In this document: positions 15,848 through 24,275 of the stretch, in pieces
Layout: each line of letters starts with the position of its first letter
Numbering within the stretch: position 1 is the stretch's first letter
Source: Stenotrophomonas sp. UBA2629
GTDB taxonomy: Bacteria > Pseudomonadota > Gammaproteobacteria > Xanthomonadales > Xanthomonadaceae
NCBI GenBank assembly: GCA_002359895.1
Contig: DEOB01000011.1
Coordinates: 552,382 to 616,381 of the forward strand
Direction of reading: 5' to 3'
DNA length: 64,000 bases
Notes under the pieces: generated by a model
Seen by the model: only the letters and a program-made list of their open reading frames with translations
What the model was told of the DNA's origin: nothing
The model's database searches: none
Program-made: the position numbers and the translations under genes

Positions 15848-17188
15848 ATGCCCCGTAAATTCCGATCTGCCTGGTTGAAAACACTGGCCACCGTGGCTGT
15901 GCTGTTGCTGCTGGCCGGGCTGTCGGGATGGCTGATCGGGCACCCGGCGTTGAGCGTGGCAATCGCCGCACTGGCGATACTGGCGTGGCATTACTGGCGG
16001 CTGCGGAAAGTACTGCTTCGGCTTACCGCGCGCCAACGCTGGGAGACGTCCGACGGCACCGGCGTGTGGAATGAACTGGATCGCCTGTTGTATCGCAATC
16101 AACAGGAAATGCGCACGCGCAAGCGGCGCCTGATCGACATGCTGCGCAGCTACCGCGCCGCCGCCGCCGCACTGCCCGATGCGGTGGTGGTGGTGGACCG
16201 CAACACCCAGCGCGTGCAGTGGTTCAACGAAGCAGCCACCAGCCTGCTCGGCCTGCAACACCCAGCCGACATGGAAGCGCCATTGGTCGAACGCCTGCAG
16301 CCACTGCCGCTTGCACATTGGCTGGCCGGTGGCCGCAATGCAGAGCCCATCCTTGATGCAAGTTCGCCGGTGGATGCAGGCATCCGCCTGCATATACGGC
16401 TGATCCCGTACTCTGACCATCATTGGCTGCTGGTGGCGCGCGATGTCACCAAGCTGCTGCATCTGGAACAGGTACGACGTGACTTCGTGGCCAACGTCTC
16501 GCACGAACTGCGTACGCCGTTGACCGTCGTCCACGGATACCTGGACATGATGGAGCCGGAGGATTTCCCCGATACCGGCCCGATGTTGACCGAAATGCGC
16601 AAGCAGTCGCAGCGCATGGCGCAGTTGGTTGAAGACCTGCTCACCTTGTCGCGGCTGGAATCGCAGCAGCACACCGAGCTGGAAACGGTGCCGATGACCT
16701 CCATGCTCGCCTCGCTGCGTCGCGAAGCCGAAGCGCACAGCCAAGGCCGTCACACCATCACGGTGGAAGACAACGCGGGCGTGGACCTGGCCGGTTCCAA
16801 CAAGGAACTGCACAGCGCGTTCTCCAACCTGCTGACCAATGCCGTGCGCTACACGCCCGCTGGCGGCCACATCACCCTCACGTTCAACCGCGAAGGCGAA
16901 GGTGCCGCGCTTTCGGTGACCGACACCGGTTACGGCATCCCGGCCAATCATCTGCCGCGCCTCACCGAACGCTTCTACCGCGTGTCCAGCAGCCGCTCGC
17001 GCGAAAGCGGCGGCACCGGTCTGGGGCTGTCCATCGTCAAGCACATTCTTGGCCTGCACCAGGCGCGCCTGGACATCCGTAGCGAAGTGGGCAAAGGCAG
17101 CACCTTTGCCTGCCACTTCGACGCCGAACACGTACGTCCGCGCAGCTCCACCTCCACGACCGCACCCACGGAAGACTCCCCGGCATGA
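15848..17188 (+). CDS. phoR: Phosphate regulon sensor histidine kinase PhoR
   Basis: A 446-residue membrane histidine kinase that signals phosphate shortage to PhoB. Two close hydrophobic helices span about 10-55 with no real periplasmic domain, as in PhoR, which senses through the Pst/PhoU complex. A PAS-like region (about 105-205) with ALPDAVVVVDRN and FNEAA follows. The phospho-acceptor is His219 in VSHELRTPLTVVHGY, and the ATPase domain has the N box (FSNLLTNAVRYTP), G1 (VTDTGYGI) and G2 (GGTGLGLSIVKHI). It lies 79 bases after phoB. Its last codons overlap the start of ppk by four bases (ATGA), so kinase and polyphosphate genes are coupled. Confidence 0.94.
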   Translation: MPRKFRSAWLKTLATVAVLLLLAGLSGWLIGHPALSVAIAALAILAWHYWRLRKVLLRLTARQRWETSDGTGVWNELDRLLYRNQQEMRTRKRRLIDMLRSYRAAAAALPDAVVVVDRNTQRVQWFNEAATSLLGLQHPADMEAPLVERLQPLPLAHWLAGGRNAEPILDASSPVDAGIRLHIRLIPYSDHHWLLVARDVTKLLHLEQVRRDFVANVSHELRTPLTVVHGYLDMMEPEDFPDTGPMLTEMRKQSQRMAQLVEDLLTLSRLESQQHTELETVPMTSMLASLRREAEAHSQGRHTITVEDNAGVDLAGSNKELHSAFSNLLTNAVRYTPAGGHITLTFNREGEGAALSVTDTGYGIPANHLPRLTERFYRVSSSRSRESGGTGLGLSIVKHILGLHQARLDIRSEVGKGSTFACHFDAEHVRPRSSTSTTAPTEDSPA

Positions 17189-19266
17189 ACCCTCCCGCCC
17201 CTGCACCTGCCGTCATCGCTCCCGACCCGCTGCGTGACCCGGCGCTGTACATCAACCGGGAACTGTCGCAACTGGACTTCAACTTCCGCGTGCTGGCACA
17301 GGCGATGGACGAACAGGTGCCGTTGCTCGAACGCCTGCGCTTCCTGTGCATCTCCTGCACCAATCTGGATGAATTCTTCGAGATCCGCGCTGCAGCGGTG
17401 CGCCATGCGCAGGAGTTCGGCCTGCCGCCAGCACCGGACGGCATGAGCCCGCAGGCCATCCTCACCGCCATCCACGACCGCGCCGCCGAACTGGTGGACA
17501 ACCAATACCGTTGCTGGAATGACGTGCTGCGCCCGGCATTGGCGGATGCCGGTGTCGGCATCCTTGCGCAGAAGGCATGGACGGCGCGCCAGCGCCGCTG
17601 GCTGCGCGCGTACTTCCGCAACGAGATCATGCCGGTGCTGTCGCCGCTGGGGTTGGACCCGTCGCATCCGTTCCCGAAGATCCTCAACAAATCACTGAAC
17701 ATCGTTGTCGTGCTGAAGGGCACCGATGCGTTTGGCCGCACCGGTCACCTGGCGCTGGTACGCGCGCCGCGCTCGCTGCCGCGCATCATCCAGCTGCCGG
17801 AGTCGCTCGGCGGCTCACAGAATTTCGTGCTGCTGTCGGCGGTGCTGTCGACCTTTGTCGATGAGCTGTTCCCTGGCATGGAAGTGCAAGGCGCCTACCA
17901 GTTCCGCGTCACCCGCAACTCCGAGTTGGTGGTGGATGAGGAGGAAGTGGAAAACCTGGCGCTGGCGCTGCGCGATGAGTTGGTGGACCGTGGCTATCGC
18001 CCCGCTGTGCGCCTGGAAATCGCGCACGATTGCCCCAAGCCGATCATGCAGACGCTGCTGCAGAATTTTGGCTTGTACGAAAACGCGGCGTACCGCATCA
18101 ATGGCCCGGTCAACCTCAACCGTGTGATCCAGGTGTACGACCTGCTGCAGCGGCCAGACCTTAAATACCCGCCGATGGTGCCGCGCGTGCTCAAGACGCC
18201 TGAGGGCATCTTCGAGATGGCCGCGCGTCGCGACATCCTGATGCACCACCCGTTTGATTCGTTCAGCACCGTGCTTGAGCTGATCCGCGAAGCCGCGGTG
18301 GACCCGAACGTGCTGGCCATCAAGCAGACGCTTTACCGCACCGGCAAAGACTCCGGCATTGTCGAAGCGCTGATCCTCGCCGCGCGCAACGGCAAGGACG
18401 TGACGGTGGTGGTCGAGCTGCGCGCGCGCTTTGACGAAGAAGCCAACCTCGGCCTGGCTGACCGCCTGCAGGATGCAGGCGTGCAGGTGGTGTACGGCGT
18501 GGTCGGCTTCAAGACGCACGCCAAAATGCTGCTGATCGTGCGCCGCGAAGGCCGCAAGCTGCGCCGTTACGTGCACTTGGGCACCGGCAACTACCACAGC
18601 GGCACCGCACGCGCGTACACCGACCTGAGCTTGATCACTGCCGATGCCGACATCGGCAATGACGTGCATCTGTTGTTCCAGCAGCTGTCCGGCCTGGCAC
18701 CCAAGATGAAACTCAAATGCCTGCTGCAGTCACCTTTCACGCTGCATCCGGGGTTGATCAAGCGCATTGAGCGCGAGACCAAGCTGGCATTGGCTGGCAA
18801 GCCCGGCCGCATCATCGCCAAGATGAACGCCCTCAACGAGGCGCAGGTGATCCGCGCGCTGTATGCGGCCTCGCAGGCAGGCGTGCAGATTGATCTGATC
18901 GTGCGCGGCGCCTGCACCCTGCGCCCGGGCGTGGAAGGTGTGTCGGATAACATCCGCGTGCGCTCGATCGTTGGCCGTTTTCTGGAGCACAGCCGCGTCT
19001 ATTGGTTCGGCAACAACGGCGCGCCGGAGCTGTATTGCGCCAGCGCCGACTGGCTGGAACGCAACCTGCTGCGCCGGGTGGAGACCTGCTTCCCCATCTT
19101 GGACAACGACCTGGCCCGCCGCATCTATCGCGACGTACTGCAGAACTATCTGGACGACAACCTCAACGCCTGGGAACTGCAGGCTGATGGGCGCTATCAG
19201 CAATGCGAGCCTGCGCCCGGCCAACCGCCGCACTCCGCGCAGCAGACCCTGCTGTCGGGTTTGTAA
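17185..19266 (+). CDS. ppk1: Polyphosphate kinase 1
   Basis: A 693-residue enzyme that reversibly polymerises the terminal phosphate of ATP into polyphosphate. It shows the N-terminal helical domain with YINRELSQLDFNFRVL, the head domain, and the two phospholipase-D-like catalytic domains with the histidine motifs GFKTHAKMLLIVRRE and YVHLGTGNYHSGTARAYTD; a second HxK-type region lies around 590-640. The length matches PPK1. It starts at the ATG overlapping the phoR stop, so expression is probably tied to phoBR. A palindromic repeat lies 10 bases after the stop, before ppx. Function is in the cytosol, with a loose membrane link in E. coli. Confidence 0.95.
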   Translation: MNPPAPAPAVIAPDPLRDPALYINRELSQLDFNFRVLAQAMDEQVPLLERLRFLCISCTNLDEFFEIRAAAVRHAQEFGLPPAPDGMSPQAILTAIHDRAAELVDNQYRCWNDVLRPALADAGVGILAQKAWTARQRRWLRAYFRNEIMPVLSPLGLDPSHPFPKILNKSLNIVVVLKGTDAFGRTGHLALVRAPRSLPRIIQLPESLGGSQNFVLLSAVLSTFVDELFPGMEVQGAYQFRVTRNSELVVDEEEVENLALALRDELVDRGYRPAVRLEIAHDCPKPIMQTLLQNFGLYENAAYRINGPVNLNRVIQVYDLLQRPDLKYPPMVPRVLKTPEGIFEMAARRDILMHHPFDSFSTVLELIREAAVDPNVLAIKQTLYRTGKDSGIVEALILAARNGKDVTVVVELRARFDEEANLGLADRLQDAGVQVVYGVVGFKTHAKMLLIVRREGRKLRRYVHLGTGNYHSGTARAYTDLSLITADADIGNDVHLLFQQLSGLAPKMKLKCLLQSPFTLHPGLIKRIERETKLALAGKPGRIIAKMNALNEAQVIRALYAASQAGVQIDLIVRGACTLRPGVEGVSDNIRVRSIVGRFLEHSRVYWFGNNGAPELYCASADWLERNLLRRVETCFPILDNDLARRIYRDVLQNYLDDNLNAWELQADGRYQQCEPAPGQPPHSAQQTLLSGL

Positions 19267-19276
19267 GCGCCCGCCG

Positions 19277-19304
19277 CCCCTCTCACTGCCTCCAGCGAGA
19301 GGGG
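19277..19304 (+). repeat. REP-like palindrome after ppk1
   Basis: CCCCTCTC pairs with GAGAGGGG around 12 bases. It resembles the arms of the repeats at 26236, 31351 and 63896 and may act as a weak terminator. Confidence 0.5.
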
Positions 19305-19479
19305 CAGCTTGGCCGTCGCGGTGCTGCCGGTCGCTCGCCGTCAGCCACCCCTCTCATGCCCGCGCAGGCATCCGCCGCAGGCGCGCTGCGCCATGCCGCC
19401 TGGCCCGCCCAGGGTTGCTCACATAGCACTCACAAATCCGGGGTGACGCGGCCCCCCGGCCTTCGGCTACCATTCCGCA

Positions 19480-21006
19480 ATGCCTCAGTCCTCCATGACT
19501 CCCCCCCCCTTGCAGGACGGCGATCTACTTGCCGCCATCGACCTGGGCTCCAATAGTTTCCACATGGTCATCGCGCGCTATCTGCTCGGGCAGTTGCGGG
19601 TGGTTGATCGCCTCCGCGAGACCGTGCGCATGGCCGATGGCCTGGATGGCAAGGGCGGCCTGTCGTCAGAAGCCCGCCAGCGCGCGCTGGAATGCCTGGC
19701 CCGCTTTGGCCAGCGCATCCGCAACATCCCGCCGTACCGCGTGCGCGCCCTGGCCACCAACACCGTGCGCCAGCTGCGCTCGCCGCTGTCGTTCCTGATG
19801 CCGGCCGAAACCGCCTTGGGCCACGCCATTGAAGTGGTGAGCGGGCGCGAAGAAGCGCGCTTGATTTACCTCGGTGTTGCCCATGCGCAGCCACCCAAGC
19901 CAGACCAGCACCGGCTGGTGATCGACATTGGCGGTGGCTCCACCGAGTTCATCATCGGCCGTGGCATGCAGACGCTGGAACGCGAGAGCCTGCAGGCCGG
20001 CTGCATTGCCAGCACGCGCCGTTTCTTTCCCGGCGGCAAGCTCAGCAAGAAGCGTTGGAAAGATGCACTGACTGAAATCGGTGCCGAGTTCCAGCCGTTC
20101 GCCAACAAGTACAAAGCGCTGGGCTGGCAGGAAGCACTGGGTTCGTCCGGCACGCACAAGGCCATCAGCGAAATCTGTGCGGCGATGAAACTGAGCAAAG
20201 GCGCCATCACCGCCGAGGCATTGCCGCAGTTGCGCGAAGAGCTGCTGCGCGCCAAGCAGATTGATGACATCAACCTGCCGACGCTGTCGAGCGAGCGGCG
20301 GCCGATCATTGCCGGTGGTGTGCTGGTGCTGGAAGCCGCGTTCCAAGCCTTGGGCCTGCAGAAGCTGCTGGTCAGCAAGGCGGCGATGCGTGAAGGCATT
20401 CTCTACGACATCATGGGCCGTGCAAGCGACAACGATCCGCGTGACGAATCGGTGGTCGCGCTGACCCGGCGCTATGCCATCGACGAGGTACAGGCGCAGC
20501 GTGTGGAAGCCACCGCGCAGCGCCTGTTCGAGCAGGTCGCCGACAGCTGGAAACTGGATTCGGACGATGCCCGCATGCTCGGCTGGGCCGCACGCCTGCA
20601 TGAGTTGGGGCTGATGATCGCGCACAGCGGTTATCACACCCACGGCAGCTATGTACTGGAACATTCGGATATCGCAGGTTTCTCGCGACAGGAACAGCAG
20701 ATGCTGGCGGCGCTGATCCGCACGCACCGGCGCGGCATCCCCAAGAGTGCGTTTGAAGCCCTGCCCGACCGCCTGCTGCTGCCCGCCAAGCGCACGGCTG
20801 CGCTGCTGCGACTGGCGGTGCTGTTGCACCGTGCACACGAGTCCGATCCGATCCCTACGCTGGAGCTTTCCGTCGACGGCAACACGCTGTCGCTGGTGTT
20901 GTCCAAGAACTTCATCGATGCCCGCCCGCTGCTGCGCGCTGATCTGGTCGGTGAAGCGGAAAGCATGCCCGGCCTGGGCATCAGCTTTCGTCCATTCGTG
21001 ACCTGA
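19480..21006 (+). CDS. ppx: Exopolyphosphatase / guanosine pentaphosphate phosphatase (Ppx/GppA family)
   Basis: A 508-residue enzyme of the ASKHA fold that trims orthophosphate from polyphosphate or hydrolyses pppGpp. The N-terminal phosphate-binding AAIDLGSNSFHMVIAR is clear, as are the second loop VIDIGGGSTEFIIG and the C-terminal HD-type helical region (about 320-500, with RLHELGLMIAHSGYHTHGSY). Whether it is mainly Ppx or GppA cannot be read from sequence, but the position next to ppk favours Ppx. Starts at 19480 and 19495 are both possible; neither has a good ribosome binding site. A degenerate TCA-N8-TCA arrangement (19419-19432) upstream may be a poor PHO box. A long hairpin follows the stop. 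Confidence 0.92.
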   Translation: MPQSSMTPPPLQDGDLLAAIDLGSNSFHMVIARYLLGQLRVVDRLRETVRMADGLDGKGGLSSEARQRALECLARFGQRIRNIPPYRVRALATNTVRQLRSPLSFLMPAETALGHAIEVVSGREEARLIYLGVAHAQPPKPDQHRLVIDIGGGSTEFIIGRGMQTLERESLQAGCIASTRRFFPGGKLSKKRWKDALTEIGAEFQPFANKYKALGWQEALGSSGTHKAISEICAAMKLSKGAITAEALPQLREELLRAKQIDDINLPTLSSERRPIIAGGVLVLEAAFQALGLQKLLVSKAAMREGILYDIMGRASDNDPRDESVVALTRRYAIDEVQAQRVEATAQRLFEQVADSWKLDSDDARMLGWAARLHELGLMIAHSGYHTHGSYVLEHSDIAGFSRQEQQMLAALIRTHRRGIPKSAFEALPDRLLLPAKRTAALLRLAVLLHRAHESDPIPTLELSVDGNTLSLVLSKNFIDARPLLRADLVGEAESMPGLGISFRPFVT

Positions 21007-21056
21007 TTGAAAGATCACAGCCGCAGCGAACGCATCACATCGCCATTCGCATCGAA

Positions 21057-21089
21057 CACAAAGGCGTGAGTTCAACTCGCGCCTTTGTG
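21057..21089. terminator. Long hairpin after ppx
   Basis: CACAAAGGCG pairs with CGCCTTTGTG and the loop contains a further GAG/CTC pairing. It lies 50 bases past ppx. No T-run follows, so it may act as a bidirectional barrier or stability element. Confidence 0.45.
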
Positions 21090-21144
21090 CATTGTGGCCT
21101 GTCCATCAGCACATCAGCGGGTTACCGCGCATGCAAAGCACTGC

Positions 21145-21571
21145 ATCAACTACCTGACGGACACCCACTACGGCAGGTTCAATGCGGGCTGGGCCGCCAC
21201 CACTGTCGGCAAGAACGTTTTCCGTTCAACCAGCGATGCCAATCAGGTTCCCACTACCGGCATCGGCAGCAGCTTCCGCATCCGTTCCTATCTGGTGCTG
21301 GGCTGGGAGCTGCGGAACCTCGGCGTGAGCTGGGCCGTGCGCACCCTGATACCGGCGCACACGCAACTACAAGGAGTGCGGTGCGGTGACCTTCCACGAC
21401 GCGCAGATCCGCTACAAGTTACCGTGGGATGCCACTGTTTCCGTCGGCGCCAACAACGTGTTTCAGAAGGAAGGCCTGCTGATGTACAGCAGACTGAGCT
21501 CGGCGTTTTCGTACTACGGCGGCCATGACATCGGGCGTTTCATGTACATGAAATATCAACAGCGTTTCTGA
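21145..21571 (+). pseudogene. Remnant of a TonB-dependent outer-membrane receptor (C-terminal barrel only)
   Basis: The reading INYLTDTHYGRFNAGWAA continues to about 21340 in one frame with barrel-like strands (FRIRSYLVLGWEL, LGVSWAVR). It then resumes in the next frame from about 21360 as FHDAQIRYKLPWDATVSVGANNVFQKEG, ending in FMYMKYQQRF at 21571. The last stretch is the typical C-terminal beta-strand of TonB-dependent receptors, with terminal Phe. No plug domain, signal peptide or start is present, and a frameshift plus probable deletion separates the two pieces. A terminator at 21601-21629 survives. It is a decayed gene rather than a functional short protein. Confidence 0.8.
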
Positions 21572-21600
21572 TCGGCCCTCTCCGCCGATGCAGGAAGGCA

Positions 21601-21629
21601 GCCAAGGCCTGGACGGGCCGTGGCTTTTT
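21601..21629 (+). terminator. Terminator of the decayed TonB-receptor gene
   Basis: GCCA-A-GGCC pairs with GGCC-G-TGGC and is followed by five T. It is still intact although the gene before it is broken. Confidence 0.65.
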
Positions 21630-21658
21630 CCCGTCATCCAGCGCACCGCGTTGCGGCC

Positions 21659-21689
21659 CGGTCACAAAGGCGTCAGAACGGCGTAATCA
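21659..21689 (+). promoter_or_regulatory. Candidate PHO box and promoter before the glycosyltransferase operon
   Basis: CGGTCACAAAGGCGTCAG (21659-21676) matches the PhoB box consensus at 12 of 18 positions, with GTCA half sites 11 bases apart as in the phoB box. TAATCA begins seven bases later, the same spacing as before phoB. Confidence 0.5.
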
Positions 21690-21736
21690 TTGCTTCATGA
21701 CCGCCGCGCATCCTTCCGGAAAACCGGGAGGCCGCC

Positions 21737-22873
21737 ATGCGCTATGCCATCGTCACCGAGACCTATCCGCCGGAGATCAACGGCGTCGCTCTGACCGTAC
21801 AGAGCCTGGAACAGGGATTGCGCCGACGCGGGCATGAAGTGGACCTGGTCCGCCCCCGCCAGTCACACGACAACGCAGCCGCGCACGAAACACTGGTGCG
21901 CGGCGCCGCCCTGCCCCGCTATCCCGGCCTGCGCTTCGGCCTGCCCGCACCACAACGTCTCACCCGCCAATGGCAGCAGCACCGGCCAGACGCCATCTAC
22001 ATCGCCACCGAAGGCCCGCTGGGCTGGTCGGCAATGCGCACCGCGCGGCGGCTGGGCATTCCGGTGGCCTCGGGCCTGCATACCCGCTTTGACGAATACC
22101 TGCCCGACTACGGCGCGGCATGGCTGCAGGCCGCAGCGCTGGGCTGGATGCGGCGCTTCCACAACCAGGCCGATGCCACCTTGGTGCCCACCAACGAGCT
22201 GCGCCAGTTCCTGCAGGACAACGGCTTTACCCGGGCACATCAGTTGGCGCGGGCAGTGGATGCCAGCCAGTTCGACCCCTCCCGTCGCGATGCGGCCCTG
22301 CGTGCGGAATGGGGCGTCGAAGGTGCCGGCCTGGTGGTGATGCACGTCGGCCGTATCGCGGCGGAAAAGAATCTTGGCCTGGCGGTGAAGGCCTTCCGCC
22401 GCATCCAGCAGATACGCCCGAAGGCCCGCTTCGTCTGGGTGGGCGATGGCCCGCTGCGCGAGAAGCTGGCGTACGAAAACCCCGACTTCATCTTCTGCGG
22501 CGTCCAGCGTGGCGAGGCCCTGGCCCGCCATTTCGCCAGCGGGGATCTGTTTCTGTTCCCCAGCCGCAGCGAAACGTTCGGCAACGTCACGCTGGAGTCC
22601 ATGGCCAGCGGCTTGGCAACGGTGGCCTTCAACTACGGTGCAGCGCGCGAACACCTGCACAGCGGCCACAGCGGCGTTGCAGTGGAGAACGACGAAACCT
22701 TCGTTGCTGCGGCCGTGCAGTTGGCCGGTGACAATGAAATGCGCGCCACGCTCGGCGCCAACGCCAGCCGTGCCATGCAGCGTCTGCATCCGGAAAAGGT
22801 CGTTGCCGAATTCGAGGCGTTGCTGGACGAACTGGCCACCCGGAGACGCGCTCATGCCATTGCTGCCGCCTGA
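21737..22873 (+). CDS. Family 4 glycosyltransferase, glycolipid-synthesis type (SQD2/MgtA/Agt-like)
   Basis: A 378-residue GT-B fold enzyme without membrane helices. It starts with the acceptor-domain pattern TETYPPEINGVALTVQSLEQGLRRRGHEV, which is characteristic of GT4 enzymes acting on diacylglycerol or related lipids, such as plant SQD2 and bacterial MgtA/Agt. The donor-binding domain has VGRIAAEKNL and the E-x7-E motif FPSRSETFGNVTLESMASG. Sugar donor and acceptor cannot be named from sequence. GGGAGG upstream supports the start. The 3' end overlaps a PAP2 phosphatase gene by 20 bases, which suggests that the pair uses phosphatidate-derived diacylglycerol. A PHO-box-like site lies upstream, so induction by phosphate starvation is a reasonable inference. 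Confidence 0.85.
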   Translation: MRYAIVTETYPPEINGVALTVQSLEQGLRRRGHEVDLVRPRQSHDNAAAHETLVRGAALPRYPGLRFGLPAPQRLTRQWQQHRPDAIYIATEGPLGWSAMRTARRLGIPVASGLHTRFDEYLPDYGAAWLQAAALGWMRRFHNQADATLVPTNELRQFLQDNGFTRAHQLARAVDASQFDPSRRDAALRAEWGVEGAGLVVMHVGRIAAEKNLGLAVKAFRRIQQIRPKARFVWVGDGPLREKLAYENPDFIFCGVQRGEALARHFASGDLFLFPSRSETFGNVTLESMASGLATVAFNYGAAREHLHSGHSGVAVENDETFVAAAVQLAGDNEMRATLGANASRAMQRLHPEKVVAEFEALLDELATRRRAHAIAAA

Positions 22874-23393
22874 AGGTATTGCCGCCCGCGAAGCACGCTG
22901 GTGCCGTCGCGCAAATCATTACGGCCGCCGTCGCGGCATCCGCATCGCGTTCTCGGCCCTGAGCCGACTCGGTGACGGAGTGTTCTGGTACATGCTGATG
23001 GGCGCACTGGTACTGGCTGACGGCCTGGATGGCCTGCAGGCATCCATCCACATGGCGGCTACCGGTGCGGTCGCATTGACCCTGTACAAAGGACTCAAAC
23101 GCTGGACACGGCGGCCCCGCCCGTTTGCCGCCGATCTGCGCATCCGTGCCTGGGTGGCGCCGCTGGATGAATACAGCTTCCCCTCCGGCCACACCTTGCA
23201 CGCGGTGTCGTTCACCGTGGTGGCGCTGGCGTATTACCCATGGCTGGCGCCGCTGCTGGTGCCATTCACCGCGGGCGTGGCGATGTCGCGGGTAGTGCTT
23301 GGCTTGCATTACCCCAGCGATGTGCTGGCCGCCACCGGTATCGGCCTGTTGCTGGGCACCGCCTCGCTGCAGCTGTGGCCACTGGCTTTGTAA
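22854..23393 (+). CDS. PAP2-family membrane phosphatase
   Basis: A 179-residue integral membrane protein with several helices and the complete PAP2 signature: KxxxxxxRP as KRWTRRPRPF, PSGH in YSFPSGHTLHAVSF, and SRxxxxxHxxxD in SRVVLGLHYPSDVLAA. The catalytic histidines and Arg are all present. The family removes phosphate from phosphatidic acid, phosphatidylglycerol phosphate or undecaprenyl diphosphate. The ATG at 22854 lies inside the end of the glycosyltransferase gene, with GGAG eight bases before it, so translation is coupled. With a lipid-type glycosyltransferase in front, phosphatidate to diacylglycerol is the likeliest reaction, but undecaprenyl-diphosphate recycling remains possible. 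Confidence 0.85.
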   Translation: MPLLPPEGIAAREARWCRRANHYGRRRGIRIAFSALSRLGDGVFWYMLMGALVLADGLDGLQASIHMAATGAVALTLYKGLKRWTRRPRPFAADLRIRAWVAPLDEYSFPSGHTLHAVSFTVVALAYYPWLAPLLVPFTAGVAMSRVVLGLHYPSDVLAATGIGLLLGTASLQLWPLAL

Positions 23394-23414
23394 TCTGGCC
23401 CTACAATGCGGGGC

Positions 23415-24158
23415 ATGACCACGCTGTTCATCTCCGATCTGCATCTGGACCCCAGCCGTCCAGCCATCACCGAGCTGTTCCTCCAGTTCCTGCGCGACGA
23501 AGCACGCCAGGCCGAGGCGCTGTACATCCTGGGCGATCTGTTTGAAGCCTGGATCGGTGACGACACGCCCTCCAGCGCTGCCGATGCCGTCGCCAAGGCG
23601 CTGCGCCAAGTACATGACGCCGGCGTGCCGGTGTACTTCATCCGTGGCAACCGCGATTTTCTGGTGGGCAACGATTACGCCGCCCGCGCCGGCATGCGCA
23701 TCCTGCCCGACCCCTCGGTGATCGAGTTGTACGGCAAGCCGGTGCTGCTGCAGCACGGCGACCTGCTGTGCACCGACGATGTGGCCTACCAGGCCTTTCG
23801 CGCGCAGACGCGCGACCCGGCGTTCATTGCGCAGTTCCTGTCACAGCCGTTGGAAGCCCGCATCGCCTTCGCCCAGAAAGCGCGTGCGGCCAGCCAGGCG
23901 CGGCAAATGGAAATGAAACAGGACGATCGCGGTCAGTTCGAGACCGTCACCGATGTGGCCCCTGACGAAGTGCTGGCCACGTTCCAGCGCTACGGCATCG
24001 ACACCATGATCCACGGTCACACCCATCGCCCGGCCATCCACACCGTGCAGGCCGGCGAGCACAGCTGCACCCGCATTGTGTTGGGCGACTGGTACGAGCA
24101 AGGCTCGGTGCTGCGCGTGGATGCCGATGGTTTCCGTCTGGAAGCCCTGCAGGGCTGA
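23415..24158 (+). CDS. lpxH: UDP-2,3-diacylglucosamine diphosphatase LpxH
   Basis: A 247-residue metallophosphatase that removes UMP from UDP-2,3-diacylglucosamine to give lipid X in lipid A synthesis, at the inner face of the inner membrane. The metal-binding motifs are complete: DLHLD at the N-terminus, GDLFEAWIGDD, GNRDFLVG, QHGDLLCTDD and the C-terminal HGHTHRP. The start at 23415 (MTTLFISDLHLD) is the usual family start; an ATG nine bases earlier is possible. It lies 21 bases after the PAP2 gene and probably shares the transcript. A strong terminator follows. Confidence 0.94.
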   Translation: MTTLFISDLHLDPSRPAITELFLQFLRDEARQAEALYILGDLFEAWIGDDTPSSAADAVAKALRQVHDAGVPVYFIRGNRDFLVGNDYAARAGMRILPDPSVIELYGKPVLLQHGDLLCTDDVAYQAFRAQTRDPAFIAQFLSQPLEARIAFAQKARAASQARQMEMKQDDRGQFETVTDVAPDEVLATFQRYGIDTMIHGHTHRPAIHTVQAGEHSCTRIVLGDWYEQGSVLRVDADGFRLEALQG

Positions 24159-24190
24159 GTCACCGCTTCAATCAGCAAGGCTTCAACGAC

Positions 24191-24217
24191 AAAGGCCGGG
24201 ACATGCTCCCGGCCTTT
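24191..24217. terminator. Terminator after lpxH
   Basis: AAAGGCCGGGA pairs with TCCCGGCCTTT around CATGC. The stem ends in A and T runs, so it may work for lpxH and for the convergent lipoprotein gene. Confidence 0.75.
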
Positions 24218-24275
24218 GCTGTTAGTTCCCTCTCAGCGGTAATGCTGAGATTTTCCAAGGGGCGGTGCGCTCAGG

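Noticed and set aside
21386..21571. Independent 61-residue protein
   Set aside because: It is the C-terminal barrel end of a TonB-dependent receptor whose preceding part lies in another frame, so it is part of the pseudogene.
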